Shown one piece after another: positions 27,448 through 37,202 of a DNA stretch of 64,000 bases (positions are counted from its first letter, which is position 1; every line of letters begins with the position of its first letter). The notes beneath the pieces were generated by a model. That model did no database searches and was not told the DNA's origin. It saw nothing but the letters and a program-made list of their open reading frames with translations. The translations under genes were made by a program, and so were the position numbers. Source of the stretch: Bacillota bacterium (GTDB lineage: Bacteria > Bacillota > Clostridia > Christensenellales > UBA3700); contig JAEWXG010000027.1 in the NCBI GenBank assembly GCA_023396095.1, positions 62,001 to 126,000 of the forward strand, given 5' to 3'.

Positions 27448-28493
27448 TTAGAATAACCTCTCCTTAACTGGCCGCAAGCACCATCAATGTCTGCTCCAAG
27501 CGTTCGCCTTATAGAATTAGATATTTTATTTTTATTTAAAACTTTCACAAAAGCATTAATATTAGATTTTTCTGACGACTCATATTTTTTCTCTTTAACT
27601 TTATTTAGATTTATTAAATTTACATGACATTGAAACCCTCTTAGTAATATTGATAGTTTTTCAGCTTGAGCAACAGTATCATTTACTCCTGCAATTAATG
27701 CATATTCAAATATTACTCTGCGGCCAGTTTTCTTAAAATAGTATTTAGCAGCATCTAATAATTCAGCAATTGAATATTTATTTGCAACTGGCATTATTTG
27801 TTTTCTCACCTCATCGCTTGCTGCGTGCAATGAAATGGTCAATGTTAGAGGATAATTTGCGTCAGCTAGTTTATAAATTTTATCTACTAGTCCAGAAGTA
27901 GATAATGAAATATTCCTTTTTGAAATATTAAGTGAATACTCGCTATTAATAATTTCTAAAAATTTTATAACATTATCATAATTGTCTAATGGCTCACCAG
28001 TTCCCATTAAAACTATATTTGTTATCGTTCTATCTTTTGAATTTATTTTTTCAGCAAATTTACTTACAACAAGTATTTGTCCTAAAATTTCACCAGGTGT
28101 TAAGTTTCTTTCTAGTCCGTCAATTCCCGAAGCACAAAAAGCACAACCCATGCGACATCCTACTTGTGTTGATATGCAAATAGTATTTCCATAGTGATAT
28201 CTCATTAAAACACCTTCAATAATGTTCCCATCACTTAGTCTAAATAAATATTTTTCTGTTTTATCAATTCTAGAAATGTATCTCTTTTCTATTGTCACTC
28301 CAGTTTCAATATAATTGTTTTTTAAAAAAGTTATGACATCTTTTGGCAAAGTCGTATTTTCATCAAAAGTCCACCCTTTCATCAAACCTTGATAAAGCTG
28401 CCTTGCCCTATATTTTGCAATACCTTTTTCTTCAAAAAGTTGTTCAATCTCTGGTAATGTATAATCTAAAATTATATTACTTGTGTTATTCAT
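27444..28493 (-). CDS. rlmN: RlmN, dual-specificity 23S rRNA/tRNA adenine-2-methyltransferase
   Basis: Radical SAM methyltransferase of 349 aa acting on A2503 of 23S rRNA and A37 of some tRNAs. The CxxxCxxC cluster motif is in GCRMGCAFCASG. ISTQVGC, IVLMGTGEPLDNYDNV, LSLHAASD and the C-terminal catalytic Cys region GADIDGACGQL are typical. It overlaps rsmB upstream and rsgA downstream by four bases each. Confidence 0.96.
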   Translation of the reverse strand: MNNTSNIILDYTLPEIEQLFEEKGIAKYRARQLYQGLMKGWTFDENTTLPKDVITFLKNNYIETGVTIEKRYISRIDKTEKYLFRLSDGNIIEGVLMRYHYGNTICISTQVGCRMGCAFCASGIDGLERNLTPGEILGQILVVSKFAEKINSKDRTITNIVLMGTGEPLDNYDNVIKFLEIINSEYSLNISKRNISLSTSGLVDKIYKLADANYPLTLTISLHAASDEVRKQIMPVANKYSIAELLDAAKYYFKKTGRRVIFEYALIAGVNDTVAQAEKLSILLRGFQCHVNLINLNKVKEKKYESSEKSNINAFVKVLNKNKISNSIRRTLGADIDGACGQLRRGYSK

Positions 28494-29743
28494 TTTATCC
28501 TTTTAATCCTTGCAATAAAAAATCCATCACGATTTTGCGAGCTAGGAAAAATTGTTTTCATTAACTCCCCATCCACAAATGGTTCTATAGCATAACCATC
28601 CACTGATTTCAACACCTCATTAACAACATTTTCGTTTTCCAATTTAAACAACGTACATGTTGAATAAACCAACATACCGCCAACTTTTAAGTATTTTAAT
28701 GCGTTGAACAAGATCTCTTTTTGTATTTTTGATAAGTCAATAATATCCTCTTTTTTTAATCTAATCAAAATATCTGGTTTTTTCATATATACGCCGAGCC
28801 CAGAACAAGGGGCATCTACTAATACTTTATCAAATTTTGAAGTGAAAGCCTCGTTTAAAATTGCACCATCATTTTTAATAATTTTTAAATTCTTTTCTTT
28901 CATTCTTGCTGCATATTCTTTTATAAGCTCAAGTCTATGATCATAAATATCGCAAGCTGTTACATCCAAATTTTGTGCACTTTCTAGTGCAAAAATTGAT
29001 TTTCCCCCTGGAGCAGCACACAAATCCAGCATGCTCTCTCCATCTTTCAAATCTAATGCTTTAACGGCTTGCATTGATGATGAGCTATGATATGTTATTT
29101 CACCCTTTTTAAATAAACTTAAAATATATTCGGAATTTTTTAATTGCACATAATCTGTAAAATCTTTAAATTCAATCCCTTGCCTTGTTAATTTCTCAAG
29201 CAATTTTTTATGGGAGATAACCCTAGTATTTGCCCTAACTTCCTCTAAGTAATTTTTAGGTACATTAAATATTTTGTTAACAGCACTATTAGAATAATCT
29301 AAAGCAATTTGTTGAAGAACCCAGGCAGGAACATTTAACATGCAAGAAGCTTTTTCTACATCATTTTTATATTGAATAGTTCTCTCTTTTCTAATATATG
29401 CTCTAAGCAACCAGTTAACATATTTTTTTGCGCTGGAAACCTTCATTTTTTCCGTCATTGTCACTGCATTATTGACTATCGCATAATCAGGCATAGAATC
29501 CAAATTATCAAGAGCATATATTCCAATTTTTAAAATTATTTTTACTGCATTATCTAACTTTTGATCAGAATATGTGTTTAAAACCTTTTCAAGTTTTAGA
29601 TCATTTTCCAATACTCCGTAAACAATTTTATATACTAAATCAATATTGCCTTTAATCTCTCTTTTGTTAATCTCAAGATTAGAATACGATTTATTAAAGT
29701 AAACTGAATACAATATTCTATACGCTTCAAAAAATTCTTCCAT
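28490..29743 (-). CDS. rsmB: RsmB, 16S rRNA m5C967 methyltransferase
   Basis: 417 aa. An N-terminal NusB-like helical RNA-binding domain (about 1-130) is followed by a SAM methyltransferase domain: MLDLCAAPGGKSIFALE (SAM site), VDAPCSGLG and YSTCTLFKLENE, which hold the two catalytic cysteines of RNA m5C enzymes. It starts on the last base of fmt and overlaps rlmN. It is part of the conserved def-fmt-rsmB-rlmN cluster. Confidence 0.95.
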   Translation of the reverse strand: MEEFFEAYRILYSVYFNKSYSNLEINKREIKGNIDLVYKIVYGVLENDLKLEKVLNTYSDQKLDNAVKIILKIGIYALDNLDSMPDYAIVNNAVTMTEKMKVSSAKKYVNWLLRAYIRKERTIQYKNDVEKASCMLNVPAWVLQQIALDYSNSAVNKIFNVPKNYLEEVRANTRVISHKKLLEKLTRQGIEFKDFTDYVQLKNSEYILSLFKKGEITYHSSSSMQAVKALDLKDGESMLDLCAAPGGKSIFALESAQNLDVTACDIYDHRLELIKEYAARMKEKNLKIIKNDGAILNEAFTSKFDKVLVDAPCSGLGVYMKKPDILIRLKKEDIIDLSKIQKEILFNALKYLKVGGMLVYSTCTLFKLENENVVNEVLKSVDGYAIEPFVDGELMKTIFPSSQNRDGFFIARIKRIK

Positions 29744-30672
29744 TATCTACCTAACTCATTTCTTTCTTGGAGTTTTCGTCCATTTATATAATCTTGAATA
29801 TTCATTCTTCTCGAGCCTTCTTCTTGAAGCGATAATACTTTAATAGAGGAATCTTTCAAAGTTATATATACTGTTTTATCCATAACTACCATCATACCTG
29901 GCTTAACGTCCAATTTGTCAGCTTTTTCATATTCAAAGATTTTAAGAATTTTCCCATTTAGATATGTGTAGCAACCTGGCCAAGGTAACATTGCTCGACA
30001 ATGCAAATCAAACTCTTCAAAACTCACATTAAACTTGATTTCGCCGTCTTCCTTTTTCAACATTTTACAAAATGTTGCTCCACTATGGTTTTGTGGCTTA
30101 AATTGTACCTTATTATTATCAATTAAATTAAGTGCTTCAAGTATCGCCTCCGAACCCAAAAGAGACAATTTTTCAAATAGAGTTCCGGCATTATCAAAAC
30201 TTTCAATTTTGATTTTCTTTTGCAATAAGATATCACCTGAATCAACCGTTAATGCTGTTTTCATAATTGTAATTCCTGTTTCACTTTCTCCGCTCAAAAT
30301 AGCTGTTTGTATTGGAGATGAGCCACGAAATTTCGGTAACAATGAAGCATGAATATTTAAAACGCCTTTTGGTGGGATATCTAGAATTTCTTGTGATAAT
30401 ATTTGCCCATATGCGCAAGTCACATAAATATCAGCTGGTATGTTTTTTAATGTCTCTATACCATCTACACGTATTTTATTAAATTGGTAAACATTTATAT
30501 TGTTTTCAATAGCAAAAGATTTAACTGGAGAAAATTGAATTTTCCCCCTACTAGATGGCTTATCCGGCTGACAAACAACGCCTAAAAGCTCATAACCACT
30601 TTCGTATATTGCTTTTAGTGGCTCGAGAGAGAAATCAGGTGTTCCAAAATATAATATTTTACTTTTCTTCAA
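29743..30672 (-). CDS. fmt: Fmt, methionyl-tRNA formyltransferase
   Basis: 309 aa. N-terminal formyl-transfer domain with LYFGTPDFSLEPL, the NIHASLLPKFRGSSPIQTAI active-site block (catalytic Asn/His/Asp set) and TGITIMKTALTVDSGDIL. The C-terminal tRNA-binding domain includes CRAMLPWPGCYTYLNGK. It makes fMet-tRNA for initiation. It overlaps def by 14 bases; the pair puts on and removes the formyl group. Confidence 0.96.
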   Translation of the reverse strand: MKKSKILYFGTPDFSLEPLKAIYESGYELLGVVCQPDKPSSRGKIQFSPVKSFAIENNINVYQFNKIRVDGIETLKNIPADIYVTCAYGQILSQEILDIPPKGVLNIHASLLPKFRGSSPIQTAILSGESETGITIMKTALTVDSGDILLQKKIKIESFDNAGTLFEKLSLLGSEAILEALNLIDNNKVQFKPQNHSGATFCKMLKKEDGEIKFNVSFEEFDLHCRAMLPWPGCYTYLNGKILKIFEYEKADKLDVKPGMMVVMDKTVYITLKDSSIKVLSLQEEGSRRMNIQDYINGRKLQERNELGR

Positions 30673-31114
30673 TTACTTCTCCTAAATGGTCATAGAATAA
30701 AATTCCATCTAAGTGGTCTCTTTCGTGACAAAAAATAACCGCATGAAATCCTTCAAGCTGTATTTTATTTTCCTTTCCGTGTCTATCAAAAAATTTAACA
30801 TCAAGTTTGTATGGTCTCTGAATAAGTTCTTCTCTATTATCAACACTTAAACAACCCTCATAACCTTCTTGAAAACCTTCTGCTAAGATAATTTCTGGGT
30901 TAACACATTCTAAATAGTATTCTCCGTCTTGAATAATAAAAACTCTTCTCAATATTGAAACTTGTGGAGCAGCGAGGCCTACTCCGCCACGGTTTGTTAA
31001 TGTCTCCTTTAAATCATCCAGCAACATTCCTAATTTTTCATCAAATTTTTCTACAGGGCGTGATTTTTTTCTTAATTGCGGATCAGAATCTTTAATAATT
31101 TTTCTAATTGCCAT
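30659..31114 (-). CDS. def: Def, peptide deformylase
   Basis: Metallopeptidase of 151 aa removing the N-formyl group from nascent proteins. All three motifs are present: GVGLAAPQVS, EGCLSV (Cys ligand) and HERDHLDG (HExxH). The start has AGGAG at good spacing. It overlaps fmt. Confidence 0.97.
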   Translation of the reverse strand: MAIRKIIKDSDPQLRKKSRPVEKFDEKLGMLLDDLKETLTNRGGVGLAAPQVSILRRVFIIQDGEYYLECVNPEIILAEGFQEGYEGCLSVDNREELIQRPYKLDVKFFDRHGKENKIQLEGFHAVIFCHERDHLDGILFYDHLGEVIEEK

Positions 31115-31196
31115 GTTTTTCTCCTAAAACTTCATAGATAAATCAATAATGATTATAATACAGAAACCAAATCTCTCAAAATCTCAAAATCAATAT

Positions 31197-33392
31197 TTAA
31201 TAAATAGCTTTTGGATCAATTTCTACAAATACAGAAACATTTCTTTCTTGATTGCTATCAACAATTTGAAATACTTTGTCTATAATTTCTTTTGAATTAA
31301 GATTTTCAACTCTCATAATAATATTATAACGATACTTGCTATCGATATATTCTTTAATCGCTTTATTCCCTTGCAGATAAATAATATCCGTTTTATCAAC
31401 TTCCTTCTTAATGTCCCCTAATATTTTCTTAGTAATATTTAATGCCAGTGTATCAATTTTGGAAATTATTAATATTCTTATTAAAGTGGAAAAAGGAGGA
31501 AAAAAAGTAGTTTGTCTAATCGCAATTTCGTGATCATAAAAACTATCATAATCATGTTTAATAGCAAAGCCGATGACATGACTTTTAGGCTGGTAAGTTT
31601 GTAAAATTACTTCCCCTTTTTCATTTCCTCTTCCTGCTCTTCCGGCCACCTGTGTTATAAGTTGAAATGTTCTTTCATTCGCCTTATAGTCACTTACATA
31701 TAATCCCATATCTGCATCTAAAATGCCTACTAATGTAACATTAGGAAAGTCATGCCCCTTAGCAATCATTTGCGTTCCAATTAATATATTTGCTTCTTGA
31801 TTGTTAAATTGTGTAAGAATATTAATTAATGAATCTTTTCTTGATGTTGTATCACTGTCCATCCTTAAAATTCTGGCGTTTGGAACAAGGTTTTTTATTA
31901 TTTCCTCAACTTTTTGTGTCCCAATTTTCCCATATTTAATTGTCTCTTTCCCACACTTAGGGCACACATTTAAATACTTATATCTTCTGTCGCAATAATG
32001 GCATATTAATAAATCGCTTTTTTTATGGTACGACAACTTACTGTCACAATAATTACAAGTTGGCGTATATCCACAAGATGCGCAAGTAATATATGATGAG
32101 TAACCTCTCCTGTTAATAAAAATCATAGCCTGTTGGTTCTTATTTACAGTCTCATTTAATTTATCTATCAATTCAAAAGATAATGGCGTTATATTTCCTC
32201 TTAAAACTTGCTCCGACATATTGATTATTTTAATATCAGGCATAACCATATCATTTGCTCTTTGGTCAATTCTCACTAACTTATATGTTCCAATTTTAGA
32301 TTTGTAAAAAGATTCTATTGATGGTGTTGCACTGCCTAGTATAATCTTCGCATTATGATAATTAGCTCTAAACTCTGCTATATCCACAGTTTTATATCTA
32401 GGATTTGAATCACTAACATAACTTGTATCATGTTCCTCATCAATAACTATTAGACCAATATCTTTTAATGGAGCAAAAATTGCAGAGCGTGCACCTATTA
32501 CAATATCGCATTCATCAAATAAAATTCTTCTCCATTCATCATATCGTTCACCATCAGTGAGTCCAGAATGAAGCATCGCTATTCTTTCTCCAAAGCGAGC
32601 TTTAAAAATCTTTAATGTTTGTGGGGTTAATCCTATCTCTGGAACAAGCAAAATAGCATTTTTACCCTTCAATAAAATTGCTGAAATTAGACGCATATAA
32701 ACTTCAGTTTTTCCAGATCCCGTAACACCCTTTAGCAATACAATCCTTTCTTGGGAATTGTTAATTTGCTCTAAAGCATCATTTTGTGCCGCGGTTAATT
32801 TATGAGATTTATCCTTCCCGGATATTTGAGTATATGGTTTTCTGTATACTACTATCTCTTTTTTGATTAATATTTCGTTTTTAATTAACTCAGCTATAGA
32901 ATTATAACTAAACAAATTTTTCAAATCCGAAAGCTTCACATTTTCATCATTGTTTTTGAAATATTCAATTATTTCTAATTGCTTTTTTGCTCTTGAGGAA
33001 ACTCTAGAAATTTTATCTTCGAAATCACAACTTTTTTCTATGAAAAATTCTACTGCCTCGTGTATTTTATTGCCCCTCATTTTAGATGGAAGGAACAATC
33101 TTAGACAATCAATATATCTTAGATGCATCTCATCTTTCATATATTTCATTAATTTTATATGTTCTGGTAATATGCAAGTGAATTCATCAAGTTTATATGA
33201 AACTTCTTTTAACTGATACTCTTTTTCTTCAAAGTCTACAATGTCGATTATAAAGCCTTCTTTTTGCTTTGTGCCGAACGGAACAATAACTCTATCGCCA
33301 ATAAAAAATTCCTCATCGTCAATAAGATAAGAAAATACTTTATCAACTTCCGAGGATGAAATATCTACAATAACTTCAGCTATTTTCTTCAA
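31197..33392 (-). CDS. priA: PriA, primosomal replication-restart helicase
   Basis: SF2 helicase of 731 aa. An N-terminal 3'-DNA-binding domain precedes GVTGSGKTEVYMR (Walker A), VIDEEHDTSY (DEEH) and INRRGYSS. Eight zinc cysteines lie around CASCGYTPTCNYC, CHYCDRRYKYLNVCPKCG, followed by IGTQMIAKGHDFPNV and QVAGRAGRG. It restarts stalled forks. It overlaps the coaBC stop by four bases. Confidence 0.96.
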   Translation of the reverse strand: MKKIAEVIVDISSSEVDKVFSYLIDDEEFFIGDRVIVPFGTKQKEGFIIDIVDFEEKEYQLKEVSYKLDEFTCILPEHIKLMKYMKDEMHLRYIDCLRLFLPSKMRGNKIHEAVEFFIEKSCDFEDKISRVSSRAKKQLEIIEYFKNNDENVKLSDLKNLFSYNSIAELIKNEILIKKEIVVYRKPYTQISGKDKSHKLTAAQNDALEQINNSQERIVLLKGVTGSGKTEVYMRLISAILLKGKNAILLVPEIGLTPQTLKIFKARFGERIAMLHSGLTDGERYDEWRRILFDECDIVIGARSAIFAPLKDIGLIVIDEEHDTSYVSDSNPRYKTVDIAEFRANYHNAKIILGSATPSIESFYKSKIGTYKLVRIDQRANDMVMPDIKIINMSEQVLRGNITPLSFELIDKLNETVNKNQQAMIFINRRGYSSYITCASCGYTPTCNYCDSKLSYHKKSDLLICHYCDRRYKYLNVCPKCGKETIKYGKIGTQKVEEIIKNLVPNARILRMDSDTTSRKDSLINILTQFNNQEANILIGTQMIAKGHDFPNVTLVGILDADMGLYVSDYKANERTFQLITQVAGRAGRGNEKGEVILQTYQPKSHVIGFAIKHDYDSFYDHEIAIRQTTFFPPFSTLIRILIISKIDTLALNITKKILGDIKKEVDKTDIIYLQGNKAIKEYIDSKYRYNIIMRVENLNSKEIIDKVFQIVDSNQERNVSVFVEIDPKAIY

Positions 33393-34570
33393 ATTTTAAT
33401 AGCCTCATCTAAAATTATTTCTGCGATTTCTTGTTTTGTTTTTATATCGACATTTAAACTATTTTTTGCTGTAAAAATTTGCACAATATTTGTGTCACAA
33501 TTAAAACCAGCTCCTGGTAATGTCACATCATTTGCAACTACCATGTCTGCATTTTTTGATGCCAATTTTTTCTTAGCATTTTCAATTAAATCTGAAGTTT
33601 CTGCTGAAAAGATAATAAGTTTTTGTTTCTTGTTTTTTCTTTCTCCAACTTCTTTTGCTATATCTGGATTTTTTACCAACTCAAGAGTAACATTTTCATT
33701 TTTGATTTTTTCTGTTTGTTTGTTTTTTACACAATAATCAGCAGGAGCTGCTGCTTTAATAATAAAATCTTGTCCTTCCAAATTATCTAATACTGCAGTT
33801 CTCATATCATTGGTAGTTTTAACTTCAATGATCCTTCCAAGATATTCAGGAATATCAACCTTAACGTTACCTTTAACAATAGTAACATTAGCTCCTCTTT
33901 TATATGCTTCAATAGCTAATGCTAGTCCCATTTTACCGCTAGACTTATTTCCAATAACTCTCACACTATCTATGTCTTCTTGAGTCCCACCAATGGTTAT
34001 TAAAACATTCTTGTTATTAAAATCTTTTTTGCTATATAACATTTTGGAAATTTCTAACAAAATGTTATCAATACTTGGCAATTTACCAATTCCTTCAACG
34101 CCACAAGCCAACATCCCACTTATTGGGGTTAAAACATTATATCCTAGCCTAATTATTTCTTTTATGTTTTCTTGAACTTTTTTATTTAAAAACATAGTTG
34201 AATTCATTGCAGGACATACTAAAACTTTTGCTTTTGTCGCAATCAAAGCAGTAGATAGAGCATCATCAGCTAATCCTATTGCCATTTTTGCTATAATATT
34301 TGCCGTTGCTGGCACAACAATAAACAAGTCCGCATCTTGAATTGTAATATGCGGAATATAATCTCCTTGAAATTCGTCAAAAAGAGACAAAATACATTTT
34401 TTATGAGTTAATGCTTCAAAAGCAAGTGGAGCAACTATTTTAGTGGCTTCTTCTGTCATAATAACTGTAACATCGTATTGCATCTTAATTAACGCAGACA
34501 CTAAATCAAGCGCTTTATACGCAGCAATGCCACCTGTTACTCCTACTACAATCTTTTTTGCATTCTTCAT
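33389..34570 (-). CDS. coaBC: CoaBC, phosphopantothenoylcysteine synthetase/decarboxylase
   Basis: Bifunctional coenzyme A enzyme of 393 aa. The N-terminal flavoprotein decarboxylase (CoaC; VVGVTGGIAAYKALDL, VVPATANIIAKMA, CPAMNSTMF) is fused to the synthetase (CoaB; ITIGGTQEDIDSVRVIGNKSSGKMG, and KNPDIAKEVG near the nucleotide site). Full length, between rpoZ and priA as in other Firmicutes. Confidence 0.95.
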   Translation of the reverse strand: MKNAKKIVVGVTGGIAAYKALDLVSALIKMQYDVTVIMTEEATKIVAPLAFEALTHKKCILSLFDEFQGDYIPHITIQDADLFIVVPATANIIAKMAIGLADDALSTALIATKAKVLVCPAMNSTMFLNKKVQENIKEIIRLGYNVLTPISGMLACGVEGIGKLPSIDNILLEISKMLYSKKDFNNKNVLITIGGTQEDIDSVRVIGNKSSGKMGLALAIEAYKRGANVTIVKGNVKVDIPEYLGRIIEVKTTNDMRTAVLDNLEGQDFIIKAAAPADYCVKNKQTEKIKNENVTLELVKNPDIAKEVGERKNKKQKLIIFSAETSDLIENAKKKLASKNADMVVANDVTLPGAGFNCDTNIVQIFTAKNSLNVDIKTKQEIAEIILDEAIKI

Positions 34571-34576
34571 AATTGA

Positions 34577-34774
34577 TTAATCGTTTTGCTGTACAATTTC
34601 GTAATCACCGCTATAAAATTCTTTTGCGGCAACTGTAACAGCTTTCTCGTTAGCATAATTTACATTATTAGAATTATTTGAGATTTCTCTCGCACGATTT
34701 CCTACTGCGCAAACTAAACTATATCTGCAACCTGCTTGTTCAATCAATTTATCAATTGGTGGGTCTGTTAACAT
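34577..34774 (-). CDS. rpoZ: RpoZ, RNA polymerase omega subunit
   Basis: 65 aa. It reads PPIDKLIEQAGCRYSLVCAVGNRAREI, the conserved core that latches onto the beta-prime C-terminus, with a short acidic tail. It lies between gmk and coaBC, the standard Firmicute location, which supports the call despite the small size. Confidence 0.92.
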   Translation of the reverse strand: MLTDPPIDKLIEQAGCRYSLVCAVGNRAREISNNSNNVNYANEKAVTVAAKEFYSGDYEIVQQND

Positions 34775-34796
34775 ATATTTTATACTCCTTAAATTT

Positions 34797-35405
34797 TTAT
34801 TTCTCTTCTTTAATTTTTTCTATGAAATCAGCATTTCTCTTTGTTTTTAATCTCTCTGCTAAAATAATATTCTTTATATCTCTTGCTGAATCTTCAACTT
34901 TATCATTTATTATAACATAGTCATAAACATAAATCTTATTGTATTCCTCATGAGCCCATTTAAATCTTACCGCTAAATCACTTTCACTTTCTGTAGATCT
35001 TTTTCTCAATCTCTCAAACAGCTCTTGTTTCGTAGGAGGAGTCATAAAAATTGATACAACATCTTCATTTTCTTTTATAACTTGGAAAGCTCCCTGAGTA
35101 TCTATTTCCAAAATAACATCAATGCCTTGGCTTCTTAATTCTTCAACATATGATTTAGGTGTTCCGTAGTAATGGTTATAAACTTTTTGAGACTCTAAAA
35201 ACCCATTTTTCTTTTTCATTTCAAAAAAAGTTTCATCATCTATAAAAAAGTAATTTACACCATTCACTTCACCAGGTCTTGGCTTTCTTGTTGTTGCAGA
35301 AATAGAAAATTCAACATTTCCCATAATTTGTTTTACTCTTGCTAAAACTGTTCCTTTACCAGCTCCAGATGGGCCGGATATTACAATTAATAAACCTTTT
35401 TTCAT
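34797..35405 (-). CDS. gmk: Gmk, guanylate kinase
   Basis: P-loop nucleoside monophosphate kinase of 202 aa. It has ISGPSGAGKGTVLARV (P-loop), the GMP-binding TTRKPRPGEVNGVNYFFI, and ILEIDTQGAFQV, FMTPP and ERLRKR in the lid region. It converts GMP to GDP. It sits three bases after yicC. No remA gene lies between yicC and gmk, where Bacillus and many clostridia carry one. Confidence 0.97.
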   Translation of the reverse strand: MKKGLLIVISGPSGAGKGTVLARVKQIMGNVEFSISATTRKPRPGEVNGVNYFFIDDETFFEMKKKNGFLESQKVYNHYYGTPKSYVEELRSQGIDVILEIDTQGAFQVIKENEDVVSIFMTPPTKQELFERLRKRSTESESDLAVRFKWAHEEYNKIYVYDYVIINDKVEDSARDIKNIILAERLKTKRNADFIEKIKEEK

Positions 35406-35407
35406 AA

Positions 35408-36298
35408 TTACTCAATGTTTTGAATTTGTTCCCTAATTTTTTCTATTATCATCTTTAATTCTACTACAATTCTTGTAATTTCTACTTTAGAAGCTTTTGA
35501 TCCTATGGTGTTAGTTTCTCTATTCATTTCTTGCACAATAAAATCTAATTTTTTACCTATTGCTTCATCTTTTGAGTCGCTAATATCATCAACAAAAGAT
35601 TTAATGTGGGACTTTAGTCTTGTTATTTCCTCATCGACTCCAACCTTATCAGAATAGAAAACTATTTCATTCATTAATCGATCCTTATCGATTGATATAT
35701 CTCCCAAATATCCTTGAATTTTTTGTTTTAACTTTTCAATCTGCTGAGCAATGTCATCGTTAGATAACTTATTAATTTTTTCAACTAAATTTTTAACTTC
35801 GTTTAATTTGCATAATAAATCTATTTCTAATTCAACACCTTCTTTAATCCTAGCTTGTATTATGCTCTTTAAAGCTTCTTGGGTTGCCTTTTCAAGTAAA
35901 AACTTTAAAACGGCATCATCATCTTCATTTTCCTCAAATGTTAAAACATCTCTCATCGTTAAAATCTTAATGCTATCATTTTCATTTGGTAATCCAAATT
36001 TTTTAGATATTTCGTTTGCCGCTTCAACATATTCTTTGGCAATATTATAATCTATTTTGATATTATTTTTATCTTCTCTATTGTCTTCGTATTGAATAAA
36101 TACATCTAAATGTCCTCTTTTTATATTGCTATTTTTAATTATTGCCCTCAAACATTCTTCAGCAAACATAAACTGTCTTGGTGATTTAATTGATAAATCT
36201 AAAAATCTATGATTTACAGATTTAATCTCAACAATCAATTTTCTATTGTTTTCTATAATCTGCCCTTTCCCATAACCGGTCATGCTTTTGATACTCAT
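35408..36298 (-). CDS. YicC-family endoribonuclease
   Basis: 296 aa. It opens with SIKSMTGYGKGQ and VEIKSVNHRFLDLSIKSPR, the YicC N-terminal signature. It ends with the DUF1732 block KLDFIVQEMNRETNTIGSKASKVEI. Known homologues are single-strand endoribonucleases involved in RNA decay. It lies upstream of gmk, the usual context. The charged middle (about 115-230) is largely helical. Confidence 0.92.
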   Translation of the reverse strand: MSIKSMTGYGKGQIIENNRKLIVEIKSVNHRFLDLSIKSPRQFMFAEECLRAIIKNSNIKRGHLDVFIQYEDNREDKNNIKIDYNIAKEYVEAANEISKKFGLPNENDSIKILTMRDVLTFEENEDDDAVLKFLLEKATQEALKSIIQARIKEGVELEIDLLCKLNEVKNLVEKINKLSNDDIAQQIEKLKQKIQGYLGDISIDKDRLMNEIVFYSDKVGVDEEITRLKSHIKSFVDDISDSKDEAIGKKLDFIVQEMNRETNTIGSKASKVEITRIVVELKMIIEKIREQIQNIE

Positions 36299-36314
36299 TT
36301 ATCCTCTCATTGCA

Positions 36315-37202
36315 TTATATTTCAAATACCACTTTATTATTTTCTACTACTTTACCTATACAAGTAAATTTTATATTGTTATTTTTTAGTTCATTTTCGA
36401 TTGCTTGAGATGGTTGATTTAAAATCACAACCATACTCCCACTCGAAATTAATGTTTTTAAATCCATTTTATATTCTTCTACCAATTCAACGGTTGTTTC
36501 ATCAAAAGGTAGTTTTTTAAAATCAATTTTTGCCCCAAGATTTAATGTATATAACATTTCTTCTAGCGCCCCTTTTATCCCACCTTCTGTAACATCATGC
36601 ATTGCCACAACTTCTGAATACTTTTGTAAAATTTTACCTTCTTTTGCAACAGACAATAAATCATCTTCATATTTTGATTGTATTCCTTTTTTATACGATA
36701 AAATTTTATTTCCTTCTATTCCAAGATCTTTTGTAACATATATTAAATCACCGGACTTAATATTTTTCAAATTATATTCACTAATCAACTCTCCCAGAAT
36801 TGTTGCTGATAAAACAGGTCTCACTACAGCATCGCTAAACTCTGTATGACCTCCTACAATGTCAACACCTAGTTCACTAGCACGTTCACCGACATTTCTA
36901 AATATTTCTTTTACTTCATCAAACGAAAAAGTTGTAGGAAAGATCATTGTTATCAGACCAAATTTTGGAATACCACCAGCCGCAAAAATATCATTAGTTG
37001 AAACATACATTAAATACATACCGATGTTCTCAACTTCCGTTGTAATCGGGTCAGTTGTTATTAATATTTTTTTACCAATATCAATTAATGCACAATCTTC
37101 TCCAATCAAACTTGACTTAATGATGTCCTCATTTTTAATTTTTAAATATTGAAAACATTCTTTAAGTTCATTGGTGGATAACTTACCTTCACGCACGCTC
37201 AT
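36315..37202 (-). CDS. AIR synthase-related (PurM/HypE/ThiL fold) protein
   Basis: 295 aa with the PurM-like ATP-binding fold: LIGEDCALIDIG, ITTDPI, VSTNDIFAAGGIPKFGLITMIFP, VGGHTEFSDAVVRPVLSATILG, DVTEGGIKGALEEML. Overall it is closest to the HypE-type AIR synthase family, but no hydrogenase maturation genes are nearby and the substrate is unknown. A TATAAT at 37217-37212 lies only about ten bases before the chosen ATG, and no Shine-Dalgarno is visible. The message may therefore be leaderless or start at a nearby codon. Confidence 0.8.
   Translation of the reverse strand: MSVREGKLSTNELKECFQYLKIKNEDIIKSSLIGEDCALIDIGKKILITTDPITTEVENIGMYLMYVSTNDIFAAGGIPKFGLITMIFPTTFSFDEVKEIFRNVGERASELGVDIVGGHTEFSDAVVRPVLSATILGELISEYNLKNIKSGDLIYVTKDLGIEGNKILSYKKGIQSKYEDDLLSVAKEGKILQKYSEVVAMHDVTEGGIKGALEEMLYTLNLGAKIDFKKLPFDETTVELVEEYKMDLKTLISSGSMVVILNQPSQAIENELKNNNIKFTCIGKVVENNKVVFEI

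Noticed and set aside
34577..34774. Small ORF as spurious
   Set aside because: Kept as rpoZ, because sequence and position between gmk and coaBC both fit the omega subunit.
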